Source: Candidatus Zixiibacteriota bacterium
GTDB lineage: Bacteria > Zixibacteria > MSB-5A5 > JAABVY01 > JAHJOQ01
Assembly (NCBI GenBank): GCA_018820315.1
Contig: JAHJOQ010000053.1
Span: 1-57,997 of the forward strand
Direction: 5' to 3'
DNA: 57,997 nucleotides
Shown: positions 32,993 through 43,983 of the stretch, piece after piece
Layout: each line of letters opens with the position of its first letter
Position numbering within the stretch: the first letter of the stretch is position 1
The notes under the pieces: generated by a model
What the model was told of the DNA's origin: nothing
The model's input: the letters and a program-made list of their open reading frames with translations, nothing else
The model's database searches: none
Made by a program: the position numbers and the translations under genes

Positions 32993-35542
32993 CTAATCGT
33001 CCTCTTCGGGCGGTGCCTCCTCGGCTTCCTCGGCTTCCTCAGCTTCCTCAGCTTCTTCCGCTTCCTCATCTTGATCGGAGATGCCATTCGCATCTCCATC
33101 TCCGATCGAGACTCCGCTGTCGGGAACGAGTCTGGCAACATCGACCACAGAATCGCCTTTATCGAGACTTATGAGCGTCACTCCCTGAGTTGCCCTGCTG
33201 AGTGAACGTATCGCCCTGATAGCAGTTCTGATTATAATTCCGTTTTGAGTTATGATCATCAATTCATCATCCTCGACAACCTCTTTCACTGCCACTACCC
33301 GCCCGTTGCGCTCGGATGTCTTGATATTGATGATACCCTTACCGCCTCGATTTGTGATTCTGTAGTCATCTATCGATGAACGCTTTCCGTAGCCGTTTTC
33401 AGTAACCGTCATCAGCCACGACTGCCGCTTGATGACGACCATCGAGACGATGAAATCGCCTTCAGCGATATTGATACCCTTAACGCCGTATGCAGTACGG
33501 CCCATGGGCCTCACCTTATTCTCTGGGAAGCGGATCGCCTTGCCGTCATTCGATGCCAGCACGATATCATTGGTACCGTCGGTGATCGCCGCGTCAATCA
33601 GCTCATCTTCACCCGGTGTGATGTTTATCGCTTTGATGCCGTCCCGACGCGGATTCGAGAACGCCGTCAGGTCTGTCTTCTTCACGATTCCGTTCTTTGT
33701 CGCCATAACGACATAGAAACCGGGATCGAACCGCCGTACTGGCTGGAACGCACAGATGGTTTCATTCTCAGCAAGCTTAATCATGTTTGTCGCATGACGT
33801 CCCTTAGCGAGCCTTCCCCCCACCGGAATCTCATGCACTTTAATCCAGAAGCACTTGCCGTGTGTGGTGAAGAACATGATATAGTCATGGGTCGAGGCTA
33901 TGAACAAGTGCTGGATGAAATCATCCTCTTTCTTCTCCATGCCGATTACACCGCGACCTCCGCGGTTCTGCTTGCGGTAGGATGATATCGAGAGCCTCTT
34001 TATGTAGCCGCCGTGAGTGATCGTAATGACCATGTCCTCTTCGGCGATCAGATCCTCAAGAGTTAGTTCCTCTTCCTCATCGGTGATCAGAGTCCGGCGC
34101 TCGTCGCCAAATCTGTCTTTCAGTTCGATCAATTCCTCACGGATCAACCCCATTCTCTTCGGGTATGAGGCGAGGATGCCTTTCAGCCGTTCAATCGTCT
34201 GAATCAGTTCGAGATACTCCTGCTCGATCTTCTCACGTTCGAGACCGGTCAACCGCTGCAGCCGCATGTCAAGAATTGCCTGTGCCTGAATTTCGGAGAG
34301 CTTGAACGTCTTCATCAAACCCTCTTTGGCATCGGCCGGTGTCTTTGAGGCCCTGATCAACGTGATAACAGCATCGATATTGTCGAGCGCGATCTTCAAA
34401 CCTTCCAATATATGCGCCCGCCGCTCCGCCTCATCGAGTTCGAACTTGGTCCGGCGTGTAATCACCTCGTGGCGGTGCTTCAGGAATTGCTCCAGCATAA
34501 TCCGGATTCCTGTCTGGCGCGGAATACCGTCGATCAGCGAGAGCATGTTGACACCGAATGTCGTCTGCATCTGAGTATGCTTGAAGAGCTGATTGAGAAC
34601 AACCGTCGCCTGAGCGTCCCGCTTGAGCTCGACGACGATGCGCATGCCGTCGCGGTCAGATTCATCGCGAAGGTCGGCGATTCCCTCCAGCTTCTTGTCG
34701 CGCACAAGATCGGCTATCTTTTCGAGGAGATTGGTTTTATTGACCTGATACGGAATCTCTGTAACGATAATGAATTCTCTACCATTTTTCTGAATTTCCG
34801 TGTTAACCTTAGCGCGAACGAGCACATGTCCCTGACCGGTCAGGTAGGCTGTCCGAATGCCGTCGCGGCCATAAATTATCCCGCCGGTCGGGAAATCGGG
34901 TCCGGTCACGATCCCGAGAATGTCCTCTTCATCGCATTCGGGATCATCGATTATCTTGCAAAGCGCATCGATAACCTCGGTTATATTGTGCGGTGGGATA
35001 TTCGTCGCCATGCCGACTGCGATACCGGATGATCCATTGCAGAGGAGATTCGGGAATCTGCCCGGCAGCACAACCGGCTCTTCACGAGTTTCGTCATAGT
35101 TTGGAACGAAATTGACCGTATTCTTCTTGATATCCTCGAGCATCTCGACCGCAATTGGGGTCAGCCGCGCCTCGGTGTATCGCATCGCGGCGGCGTTGTC
35201 ACCATCTATCGACCCGAAGTTCCCCTGTCCGTCGACGAGCGGATACCGCATGCTGAAATCCTGCGCCATTCGGACAAGAGTCGGATAGACTACCTGCTCG
35301 CCATGAGGATGGTAGTTGCCGGAGGTATCGCCGGCGATCTTTGCGCATTTACGATATGGCCGTCCCGGCACGAGGTTAAGATCGTTCATCGCGATCAGGA
35401 CCCGCCGGTTGGATGGCTTCAGTCCGTCGCGGATATCGGGCAATGCTCTCGCGGTAATGACAGACATCGAATAGTCGAGATAACTCGACTTCATCTCGTC
35501 TTCAAGATAGATATCAACAATATTCTGCCGATCAGTAACCAT
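32993..35542 (-). CDS. gyrA: DNA gyrase subunit A with an acidic tail
   Basis: The protein is 849 residues. The catalytic Tyr122 lies in AAAMRYTEARL. The GyrA box is present as QNRGGRG (about 530), so this is gyrase and not topoisomerase IV. The C-terminal beta-pinwheel repeats run to about 810. The last 40 residues are acidic: a near-canonical EF-hand-like loop DGDANGISDQDE followed by several EEA repeats and a final PPEEDD. GAGGT precedes the ATG. It introduces negative supercoils with GyrB, which is encoded 2 kb upstream rather than adjacent. Confidence 0.97.
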   Translation of the reverse strand: MVTDRQNIVDIYLEDEMKSSYLDYSMSVITARALPDIRDGLKPSNRRVLIAMNDLNLVPGRPYRKCAKIAGDTSGNYHPHGEQVVYPTLVRMAQDFSMRYPLVDGQGNFGSIDGDNAAAMRYTEARLTPIAVEMLEDIKKNTVNFVPNYDETREEPVVLPGRFPNLLCNGSSGIAVGMATNIPPHNITEVIDALCKIIDDPECDEEDILGIVTGPDFPTGGIIYGRDGIRTAYLTGQGHVLVRAKVNTEIQKNGREFIIVTEIPYQVNKTNLLEKIADLVRDKKLEGIADLRDESDRDGMRIVVELKRDAQATVVLNQLFKHTQMQTTFGVNMLSLIDGIPRQTGIRIMLEQFLKHRHEVITRRTKFELDEAERRAHILEGLKIALDNIDAVITLIRASKTPADAKEGLMKTFKLSEIQAQAILDMRLQRLTGLEREKIEQEYLELIQTIERLKGILASYPKRMGLIREELIELKDRFGDERRTLITDEEEELTLEDLIAEEDMVITITHGGYIKRLSISSYRKQNRGGRGVIGMEKKEDDFIQHLFIASTHDYIMFFTTHGKCFWIKVHEIPVGGRLAKGRHATNMIKLAENETICAFQPVRRFDPGFYVVMATKNGIVKKTDLTAFSNPRRDGIKAINITPGEDELIDAAITDGTNDIVLASNDGKAIRFPENKVRPMGRTAYGVKGINIAEGDFIVSMVVIKRQSWLMTVTENGYGKRSSIDDYRITNRGGKGIINIKTSERNGRVVAVKEVVEDDELMIITQNGIIIRTAIRAIRSLSRATQGVTLISLDKGDSVVDVARLVPDSGVSIGDGDANGISDQDEEAEEAEEAEEAEEAEEAPPEEDD
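33003..33070. repeat. 9-bp tandem repeat in the 3' end of gyrA
   Basis: Five or six near-identical 9-bp units (plus strand CTCCTCGGC or CTTCCTCAG variants) encode Glu-Glu-Ala repeats in the GyrA tail. Synonymous differences between units suggest it is not newly made, but the array could change length by slippage. Confidence 0.75.
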
Positions 35543-35570
35543 AATCTATACCTCAGATATGATCCGTTTT

Positions 35571-36386
35571 CTAGTTCAATTGCGATCCTTCGGACAACCA
35601 CTTACTGACTTCCTCAACCGAGGTCGAAATCTCGGAGCTAACTGCCAGTTCGCTGTCCTGTCGAATCTGTTCCAATGCATCGGGGAGTACGGCCGCGACG
35701 CTTTCCGTCAGCGATGATTTGGGTACTATACGGGCACAATTTGAAAGCGTATCGAGGGCACTACGGATCAAGTATAGCCAAGGAGGTTGAGTTCTGCCCT
35801 TTCTCACCTGCATTACTGTGGATAGGCAGAGAATAGCCGACTCGGCGGCGCGACTTACCAAGTCTACTCTGGGCTGTTCTCCAACCCTTGAGCTAACGTA
35901 ATGACTCATCGCGATCGTCGCTTCCATGCTGTGGTGACTGGCTGATACTAGAACTTCCGAAATCTTCATTACCGTGTCGAGCCCGGAATCTACTTGTGTC
36001 TTGAGCGAGTCGATCGCTTTCTGTACCTGCAATTTGTGGAGTCTATTGAAAATCTGAATTACGCCAAAGATCAAGGCAATGTTTACGATTCCGACAATGA
36101 TCGCCACAGTGCTGAGCTGAGAACTCATCGAATTCAGAGTTTCGCCATGGTGAACCCGATCATCCGCGAGCCGCTGTTCCCACAGCTCCCGCATCGCATG
36201 ATCAGATAGCGAATCCGCTACCCATAAAGTGTCAGTTCTTCCCTGCCCAGCTGTCAGTGATGGCAAGGACGAAGCTTCTTTGATTACAGACGGCGTGCCT
36301 CCCTCATCCTGCCCAATCACAACCGACGGCGCAACCGCAATCAGCGCGACCATCACCGCAGCGCATATCCAGCCACCCTTAAGCAT
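35571..36386 (-). CDS. Unknown exported, membrane-anchored protein
   Basis: I do not recognise this 271-residue protein. It has a signal peptide (about 1-25: WICAAVMVALIAVAPSVVIG) and a single membrane helix at about 91-112 (VAIIVGIVNIALIFGVIQIF). The part beyond the helix is helical, with Ser- and Val-rich stretches and little Gly, and no Cys pair motif. ATG 36386 is used, but GTG 36389 has slightly better spacing to an AGGGG. It sits 28 nt before gyrA and right after a repeat array, so it may share the gyrA transcript. Confidence 0.55.
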   Translation of the reverse strand: MLKGGWICAAVMVALIAVAPSVVIGQDEGGTPSVIKEASSLPSLTAGQGRTDTLWVADSLSDHAMRELWEQRLADDRVHHGETLNSMSSQLSTVAIIVGIVNIALIFGVIQIFNRLHKLQVQKAIDSLKTQVDSGLDTVMKISEVLVSASHHSMEATIAMSHYVSSRVGEQPRVDLVSRAAESAILCLSTVMQVRKGRTQPPWLYLIRSALDTLSNCARIVPKSSLTESVAAVLPDALEQIRQDSELAVSSEISTSVEEVSKWLSEGSQLN

Positions 36387-36427
36387 CACATCTTTCCCCT
36401 TTCATACCTAGTACAGCGCGCAGCGTT

Positions 36428-37153
36428 GTCATGCCGACGAAAGTCGGTATCCAGAAGGCGTGCCTCAGAGCAAGACTGGATTGCGGTTTTCACCGCAATG
36501 ACAGTCCCTGCGGGGCTGCCTTCATGACCACCGTACACTGATGAGTGTCCCTTCGCCCCTACAACGCCGCAGGCGTTGTCATGCCGACGAAAGTCGGTAT
36601 CCAGAAGGTCTGCCTCAGAGCGAGACTGGATTGCGGTTTTCACCGGAATGACAGTCCCTGCGGGGCTGCCTTCTATCATGTCACATGAGACATGCTTCCC
36701 AACCATACTGCAGCGCAAAGCGCTGTTGTCATTGATATCGCCACACGTCAGCGACTTCCTCTTCATCAGACAGCGCGTAGCGCTGTCATACCGACGAAAG
36801 TCGGTATCCAGAAGGCGTGCCTCAGAGCAAGACTGGATTCCGGTTGCCACCGGAATGACAGCCCCTGCGCGGCTGTTCTCAATTCCGCCACACGTTGGAG
36901 ACTGCTTCTTCATCAGACAGCGCACAGTGCTGTCATGCCGACGAAAGTCGGTATCCAGAAGGCGTGCCTCAGAGCAAGACTGGATTCCGGTTTCCACCGG
37001 AATGACAGCCCCTGCGGGGCTGTTCTCAAGAGTGCCAAGTGCCACAGGTCGTTTCTTCATACTGCAGCGCGCAACGCTGTCATGCCGACGAAAGTCGGTA
37101 TCCAGAAGGACTCCCTCGGAGCAAGACTGGATTCCGATTTTCATCGGTATGAC
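36428..37153. repeat. Tandem array of palindromic repeat units (about 150-bp period)
   Basis: Five units begin at about 36428, 36578, 36785, 36932 and 37079, with a remnant near 36713-36735. Each unit starts GTCATGCCGACGAAAGTCGG then TATCCAG, has a 20-25 nt middle, and ends CTGGATT, CCGGTTTTCACCGG and AATGACA. Thus it is an imperfect palindrome bounded by TGTCAT and ATGACA, with a GAAA-looped stem (CCGAC/GTCGG) and a CCGG stem inside, then a GC-rich CCCTGCGGGG tail. It belongs to a widely dispersed bacterial intergenic repeat family. Open frames across it on both strands are artefacts of this repetition. Confidence 0.85.
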
Positions 37154-37181
37154 AAATTCGAGGACAGTTTGAAATGACATC

Positions 37182-37478
37182 TCAGCTTTCTCCACAGATT
37201 TCAGGATACAAATCCCTCCACTCTGGGTTCATCTTCTCTATGAGCTCCAACTTCCACTGTCTCTTCCATTCTTTGATGCGCTTCTCCCTCAGAATCGCCT
37301 GCTGGATGTCTTCATGCACTTCGTAAAAGACCAGCTTGTCGATACCATACTTACTGGTGAACAAAGAACCCATCTTCTGCTTGTGCTCATATACACGCTT
37401 TATGAGATCGCCCGTGACTCCAGTATAGAGAGTTCCGTTTCTCTTATTGGCCATGATATAGACATAATACTGCGCCAT
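37182..37478 (-). CDS. GIY-YIG domain endonuclease
   Basis: The protein is 98 residues and consists of one GIY-YIG domain: YYVYIMANKRNGTLYTGVT (Y-V-Y ... Y-T-G), Arg in LIKRVYEH, and KRIKEWKRQWKLELIEKMNP with the conserved Glu and Lys region. Small proteins of this kind (UPF0213/YhbQ relatives) are common and of uncertain role. Here the gene is bracketed by repeat copies, ending 29 nt from array copy 5 and beginning 9 nt from a half copy at 37487-37530. This suggests the gene and the repeat moved together or that the nuclease acts on the repeats. Confidence 0.88.
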   Translation of the reverse strand: MAQYYVYIMANKRNGTLYTGVTGDLIKRVYEHKQKMGSLFTSKYGIDKLVFYEVHEDIQQAILREKRIKEWKRQWKLELIEKMNPEWRDLYPEICGES

Positions 37479-37486
37479 TTCCCATC

Positions 37487-37530
37487 ACTGGATTCCGATT
37501 TGCATCGGAATGACAGTCCCTGTCGGACTG
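37487..37530. repeat. Half copy of the palindromic repeat
   Basis: ACTGGATTCCGATTTGCATC then GGAATGACAGTCCCTG matches the right half of the units in 36428-37153. The left half is missing; in its place is the start of the GIY-YIG gene. It ends about 13 nt short of the gyrB stop codon region. Confidence 0.75.
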
Positions 37531-37542
37531 TCCAAAACTCCA

Positions 37543-39501
<1,959 letters not shown>

Positions 39502-39530
39502 TTAGACGTTACACAGCCCGTGTCGTCACG

Positions 39531-39815
39531 CTAACGAAATCGAATGTCAGTGATGATCTTTTCGCCGAGTCGCTCATTCAGTTTCCGGATTATTTCCCAT
39601 TTCATCATCACAAGTTCCTGTCGCCAGACAGAGTCCCTGACAATGACTTTCAATAATCCATTCTCAACACCTGCAACTTGCGTCACCCGATCAATGTCAT
39701 CTCCAACTATCTCAGCCCAGACATGCGCGGCGCCAGCCTCTCTGACACGCTTATCGATCTTAAGAGACTTGAACAGACCACCTAAAGCGTCCTTGATTTT
39801 GACCGGCTTGGTCAT
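39531..39815 (-). CDS. DUF721 protein (DciA-like)
   Basis: The protein is 94 residues. The family pattern VWAEIVGDDIDRVTQVAGVENGLLKVIVRD, here cut in parts as AHVWAEIVGD and GLLKVIVRDSVWRQEL, is clear. The related DciA loads the DnaB helicase in many bacteria. The gene order recF-DUF721-gyrB is typical. ATG 39815 is used; a TTG two codons upstream is the alternative. Confidence 0.82.
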   Translation of the reverse strand: MTKPVKIKDALGGLFKSLKIDKRVREAGAAHVWAEIVGDDIDRVTQVAGVENGLLKVIVRDSVWRQELVMMKWEIIRKLNERLGEKIITDIRFR

Positions 39816-39914
39816 GGGCAAAGTTCCCCTAACCCCTTATCATAACGGAAATTAAATCGATTTGCAAGTGATTTTTGAGGTTTTTGCAACTGCAAGAAGC
39901 TATCATTTAATGAG

Positions 39915-41042
39915 TTACATTTGCGACTTGTGTTTGTTGACACGTCCTTCGATAATGCTGAGTGAATTCTCAAATGCATCTAAGTCCCTCACCTCCTCTA
40001 ACTTAGAAGTGGTAACCAACACCTGAGACAGGCCGGGAAGCAGCAAAGATAGGGAATCGAGACGGTTCCGATCCAGATCGGAGTAGATCTCATCTAAGAG
40101 GAGAATCGGCGTCTCGCCGCAAAGAGCCTTGATATGTTCGAAGACAGCGAGTTTGATCGCCAACACCGCAGTCTTAACCTGTCCTCGTGAGGCAAAGCTC
40201 CTGCAGTCGACATCGGACAGCAGGAACTGTAGATCATCGCGATGAGGACCGTACATCGACTGTTTCATAACGAGCTCCCTGCGACGTCTTGATGCCAGCT
40301 TCTCCTTGAATGCCGCCTCGGTCTGTTCTTCGAGACGCGGTGATGCAGTGTACTTTATGTCAAACCTGGAGTCTGTGTTTACAAGCTTGCTGTGGAAGTC
40401 TCCCGCGAGCTCGGAGACCCTTTGAATGAACCGTGCTCGCGCACGATGGATCGCCAGACCAAACTCGATCAGCCTCTCATCCCACACACCCAGCAACTCG
40501 TCTCCGTCGACCGCACCGAGCGAATCGTAGGCCTCTCCAAGTTCTCGCAGCAACGCATTTCTCTGAGCCAGAACCTTTCGATATTCCCACAGAAGCGAAA
40601 TGTATCCACGATCAAGCTGGGCTATCGATATATCGAGGAAGCGCCTCCTGACTGTAGGTGGTCCGTACACCAGCTCCACATCATCAGGTCCGAACGAGAC
40701 TACCTTCAGGTATTCGTAAAGGGTCGACAGTTTGGTCTCAGGCACATCATTGATCTTGATACGTTTCTTCTCGCGCGGCTTATATGCGATTTCAATCTTC
40801 AGAGGACTGTCGTTGAGAGAACCTTCTCCCACCAACCTGAAGAACTCCGATTTATCTCTCAGGAGAACATCATCTGTGGCACCACGAAATGACTTCGCCG
40901 TACAGAGGTAGAATATGCCTTCCAGAAGGTTGGATTTCCCGGAGCCGTTAGGTCCAAACAGGAGGTTTGCACCTGGAGAGAGCTCAACTGTCTCTGAGTC
41001 AAAATTCCTGAACCCGGACATACTTAGCCGTTCGATATGCAT
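39915..41042 (-). CDS. recF: DNA replication and repair protein RecF
   Basis: The protein is 375 residues. Walker A is FGPNGSGKSNLLEGI (about 30-44), the signature is FASRGQVKT (about 283), and Walker B is ETPILLLDEIYSDLD (about 318). RecF is an SMC-like ATPase that loads RecA at gaps with RecO and RecR. It follows dnaN after a 210-bp gap that holds a decayed repeat. Confidence 0.96.
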   Translation of the reverse strand: MHIERLSMSGFRNFDSETVELSPGANLLFGPNGSGKSNLLEGIFYLCTAKSFRGATDDVLLRDKSEFFRLVGEGSLNDSPLKIEIAYKPREKKRIKINDVPETKLSTLYEYLKVVSFGPDDVELVYGPPTVRRRFLDISIAQLDRGYISLLWEYRKVLAQRNALLRELGEAYDSLGAVDGDELLGVWDERLIEFGLAIHRARARFIQRVSELAGDFHSKLVNTDSRFDIKYTASPRLEEQTEAAFKEKLASRRRRELVMKQSMYGPHRDDLQFLLSDVDCRSFASRGQVKTAVLAIKLAVFEHIKALCGETPILLLDEIYSDLDRNRLDSLSLLLPGLSQVLVTTSKLEEVRDLDAFENSLSIIEGRVNKHKSQM

Positions 41043-41097
41043 GGTAGAATATATATAGCTAAGGGTTAATCACAAACACTGAATGAAACGAATACGA

Positions 41098-41135
41098 TAT
41101 CATCGCGAGTTACGAGGTGACTTGGTGATCTCTTA
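41098..41135 (+). repeat. Degenerate GAGGAGCG-family repeat between dnaN and recF
   Basis: TATCATCGCGAG...ACGAGGTGACTTGGTGATCTCTTA follows the layout of copy 2 (ATCGCGAGGAGCG...GACGTGGCGATCTCTAT) with several changes. It is weak, and I include it as a possible decayed copy. Confidence 0.3.
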
Positions 41136-41254
41136 GTTGACGCGGTTACAGGTGGCTTGTTTCTATCTTTAGACGCAAAGCAACACGCAGAGCCATGGCA
41201 ACTGCACTTACTTATTGGAAATGTCAGATTTCTTAATGCGATAATCGTGCAATA

Positions 41255-42364
41255 TCAATCCGCCAGACGAAGCGGCATAATTAGACAGAGATAGTCATCG
41301 GTACGATCTGCGGCATAAATGACTCCCGCCGACACAGGCGATGACAGTTCGAACACAACTTCCTCGCTGTCCATCTGCCGGAGGATCTCTTCGACATAAG
41401 TGGCGTTATATCCAAGCTCCATCTTGTCATGCTTGTACTCGCATACAAGCTCTTCTTTCGCTTCACCGCCGAGATCGATATTTGTCGCCGACAGGAGCAG
41501 CTTATTGCGATCAAGCCCGAATTTCACCTGGTGAGTCAGTGAATTCGAAAGAATGGAAACACGTCTGACCGCAGCGGCCAGATCATTCTTGGAGAGGATT
41601 AAGCGCTTGTCATTGTCGGTTGGAATCACTTGATCAAAATTCGGATACGGTCCTTCGAAAAGCTTCGAGGAGATGATTGTCGAGCCAACCCTAAACATGA
41701 TATTCTTCTCGCCGAACACCACACCGATTTCTTTTTTCTGATCACCGATCAGTTTTACAACAGCGTTCAGGGCTTTCGGTGGGATGATCAAGTCTTCGGC
41801 TATTCCGCGCAGCTTCGTATTTTCAAGAGAGATTTTTGCGAGTCTGTGACCATCTGTGGCTACCATAACCATCTTCTCGCCGGAAGTTTGCCACAGCACG
41901 CCATTGAGAGCAGGTCGCGATTCATCTGCCGATACAGCAAACGCTGTCTTTCTGACCATCCGAACAAACTCTTCACCCGCTATGCGTATCTCTTTCGCAG
42001 AGGCATACTCCGGTATTCTCGGGAATTCATCGGCAGCTATTCCGGATATCTTGTATTGACCGCTCTTGGTAGAAATTTCCATTCTGTTATTTTCCGACGA
42101 AATGGAAACTTCTGTTTCAGGCAACTCACGAATTATCTCTGCAAACGTTTTTGCCGGCACCGTGAGAGAACCCTTCTTCTCCGGCTTTATTTCAATGATG
42201 CTCGAAATGGAGATTTCCAGATCTGTTGCAGCGAGCATGATGCCGGTGTCTCCTGCTTCCATCAGCACATTTCCAAGAATCGGCAGAGCTGTCTTGCCGG
42301 GAACCGCTCCGAGTACTATCTGCAAATATTCAAGCAGTTTTGAAGACGCTATCTGAAATTTCAT
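41255..42364 (-). CDS. dnaN: DNA polymerase III beta sliding clamp
   Basis: The protein is 369 residues from ATG 42364, with AGGAGAG upstream; this gives the family start MKFQIASSKLLEYLQ. The three clamp domains are visible (boundaries about 1-120, 121-245, 246-369), with family phrases VPAKTFAEIIRELP, DESRPALNGVLWQ and RLILSKNDLAAAVRRVSIL. The C-terminal LIMPLRLAD is typical. It tethers polymerases and repair enzymes to DNA. It follows dnaA after 242 bp. Confidence 0.97.
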   Translation of the reverse strand: MKFQIASSKLLEYLQIVLGAVPGKTALPILGNVLMEAGDTGIMLAATDLEISISSIIEIKPEKKGSLTVPAKTFAEIIRELPETEVSISSENNRMEISTKSGQYKISGIAADEFPRIPEYASAKEIRIAGEEFVRMVRKTAFAVSADESRPALNGVLWQTSGEKMVMVATDGHRLAKISLENTKLRGIAEDLIIPPKALNAVVKLIGDQKKEIGVVFGEKNIMFRVGSTIISSKLFEGPYPNFDQVIPTDNDKRLILSKNDLAAAVRRVSILSNSLTHQVKFGLDRNKLLLSATNIDLGGEAKEELVCEYKHDKMELGYNATYVEEILRQMDSEEVVFELSSPVSAGVIYAADRTDDYLCLIMPLRLAD

Positions 42365-42606
42365 TGCTCTCTCCTGAACCATTCACATTCTGATTAGTAA
42401 TTCCTTTTACACTATATAACATAAATAACAACAATAAGTACGTTAACAAACATGAAGTACCCTAGTAACCTGTTTGTGTGCATTCGGTTCAAGCCCACAA
42501 CAGGTGTTGACAGGATGAGCGGTTACTAACACTGTACCCGCTTTGCAAACATATACCATATTGGATTGACAATATCAACATAATTCAACAGACTTTCACA
42601 CACGCC
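42365..42606. other. AT-rich intergenic region between dnaA and dnaN
   Basis: It probably holds the dnaN promoter. The stretch near 42405-42460 is markedly AT-rich (ATAACATAAATAACAACAAT). I see no perfect DnaA box (TTATCCACA), only loose relatives such as TATCAACA at about 42577. A second, minor origin part here cannot be excluded. Confidence 0.4.
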
Positions 42607-43983
42607 CTAAATATAGAGAGAATTGATCAACTGGTCTATACGTAGCTTCAGATTCACGTCTTTTTTCATCATATTGAGAATCGTCTTGTGAGCATGAATA
42701 ACCGTCGAGTGATCTCTTCCGCCGAAAGCGACACCGATTGCTTTCAGTGAGTTGCTGGTAAGCGTCCTACAAAGATACATCGCAATATGCCGTGCCAACG
42801 CAACATCGGCCGTCTTTTTCTTAGCTAGCATCAGCTCAGGGCTCAAGTTGCAGGATTCCGCGACACGTTTCTGGATCTGCTCGATAGTCACCTGTTGTTT
42901 GGAATGCGGAATTGTATCCTTTAATACAAGCTGAGCCAAGTCCACGTTTATTTCTCTGCCCCGAAGAGATGCATAGGCCAACAAGCGCGTCAGGCAGCCC
43001 TCGAGATCCCTTATATTCGTCGAGACCGAGTCGGCGATAAATGTGAGAACCTCGACGGGCACACTGCATCCCTCCGACTCGGATTTCTTCTGAAGAATAG
43101 CAATGCGCGTTTCGAGTGATGGCGGCTGAATGTCGGTTACGAGTCCCCAGGAAAATCGCGAGAGGAGACGCTCCTCGAGTCCCTTGATATCCCGGGGTGG
43201 TCTGTCAGAAGTAAGCACGACCTGTTTGCTGTTTTGGTGAAGCGTATTGAATGTATGGAAGAATTGCTCCTGGGTCGATTCTTTGCCGGTGAAGAACTGA
43301 ATGTCGTCGATTATCAAGACATCCGCGGACCGATAGTGATTGGAGAAATCTGCAACTGACTTACTGGTGATAGAGGTAATGAACTCGTTGGTGAACTTCT
43401 CCGATGTCACGTAGATAATCCTCGCGTGACCATCTCCGTTCAGCAGAATGTGATTGCCGATCGCCTGAGCGAGGTGAGTCTTGCCTAAACCGACACCGCC
43501 GTAGATAAACAGAGGGTTATATTTGGTCCTTCCCGGTGATTCGGCGACTGCGAGGCTTGCTGCATAAGCAAACTCGTTGGAATCCCCGACCACAAATGTA
43601 TCGAAATCGTACCTGTGCGACAGGGCTGTGCTTGCAACGGCTCGCTTGCTGGTCTGAGGCGCTGTGACTGTCACGATTGGGACTGGCGTTGCTGCGGCCA
43701 TATCGAATATGTCAGTCTGACGTTGGGATAACTGCGAGCTGATAACCAACTCGAAAGCGCATTCCTTGTTGGTCACTGATCTGAGCGCATCACCTATTAA
43801 GTCGCCGTAATGTTCGTCAAGCCAGTCAGCAACAAACTTGTTCGGTACGCCAATATGAAACTTGGCGTCATCCCCGCTGAGAGCGGTGGTGGGCTTCAGC
43901 CACGTGAAGAAGCTCTGCTTGTTCACTCTCCTTGACATGAAAGAGAGGCATTCATCCCAGATCTGATTCTGATTGAGTTCCAT
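42607..43983 (-). CDS. dnaA: Chromosomal replication initiator DnaA
   Basis: The protein is 458 residues. Domain I (about 1-85) is followed by a short linker, then the AAA+ core with Walker A GGVGLGKTHLAQAIG, Walker B VLIIDDIQFF and sensor regions. The C-terminal domain IV has the DNA-binding signature FGGRDHSTVIHAHKTI. GGAG lies upstream of the ATG. DnaA binds boxes in the region just upstream of its own gene, found at 44012-44320, and opens the origin. Confidence 0.97.
   Translation of the reverse strand: MELNQNQIWDECLSFMSRRVNKQSFFTWLKPTTALSGDDAKFHIGVPNKFVADWLDEHYGDLIGDALRSVTNKECAFELVISSQLSQRQTDIFDMAAATPVPIVTVTAPQTSKRAVASTALSHRYDFDTFVVGDSNEFAYAASLAVAESPGRTKYNPLFIYGGVGLGKTHLAQAIGNHILLNGDGHARIIYVTSEKFTNEFITSITSKSVADFSNHYRSADVLIIDDIQFFTGKESTQEQFFHTFNTLHQNSKQVVLTSDRPPRDIKGLEERLLSRFSWGLVTDIQPPSLETRIAILQKKSESEGCSVPVEVLTFIADSVSTNIRDLEGCLTRLLAYASLRGREINVDLAQLVLKDTIPHSKQQVTIEQIQKRVAESCNLSPELMLAKKKTADVALARHIAMYLCRTLTSNSLKAIGVAFGGRDHSTVIHAHKTILNMMKKDVNLKLRIDQLINSLYI

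Noticed and set aside
32860-32997. A 45-codon plus-strand frame resembling the start of a radical SAM protein
   Set aside because: Too short, overlaps a decayed repeat and the gyrA stop, and the resemblance rests on one phrase.
36428-37153. CRISPR array
   Set aside because: Units are about 75-90 bp palindromes at about 150-bp spacing, with related spacers and no cas genes.
36386-37195. A 269-codon open frame on the minus strand across the repeat array
   Set aside because: Its translation is the same phrase repeated (for example LLDTDFRRHDS), and other frames on both strands are equally open, so it is an artefact of the tandem repeats.
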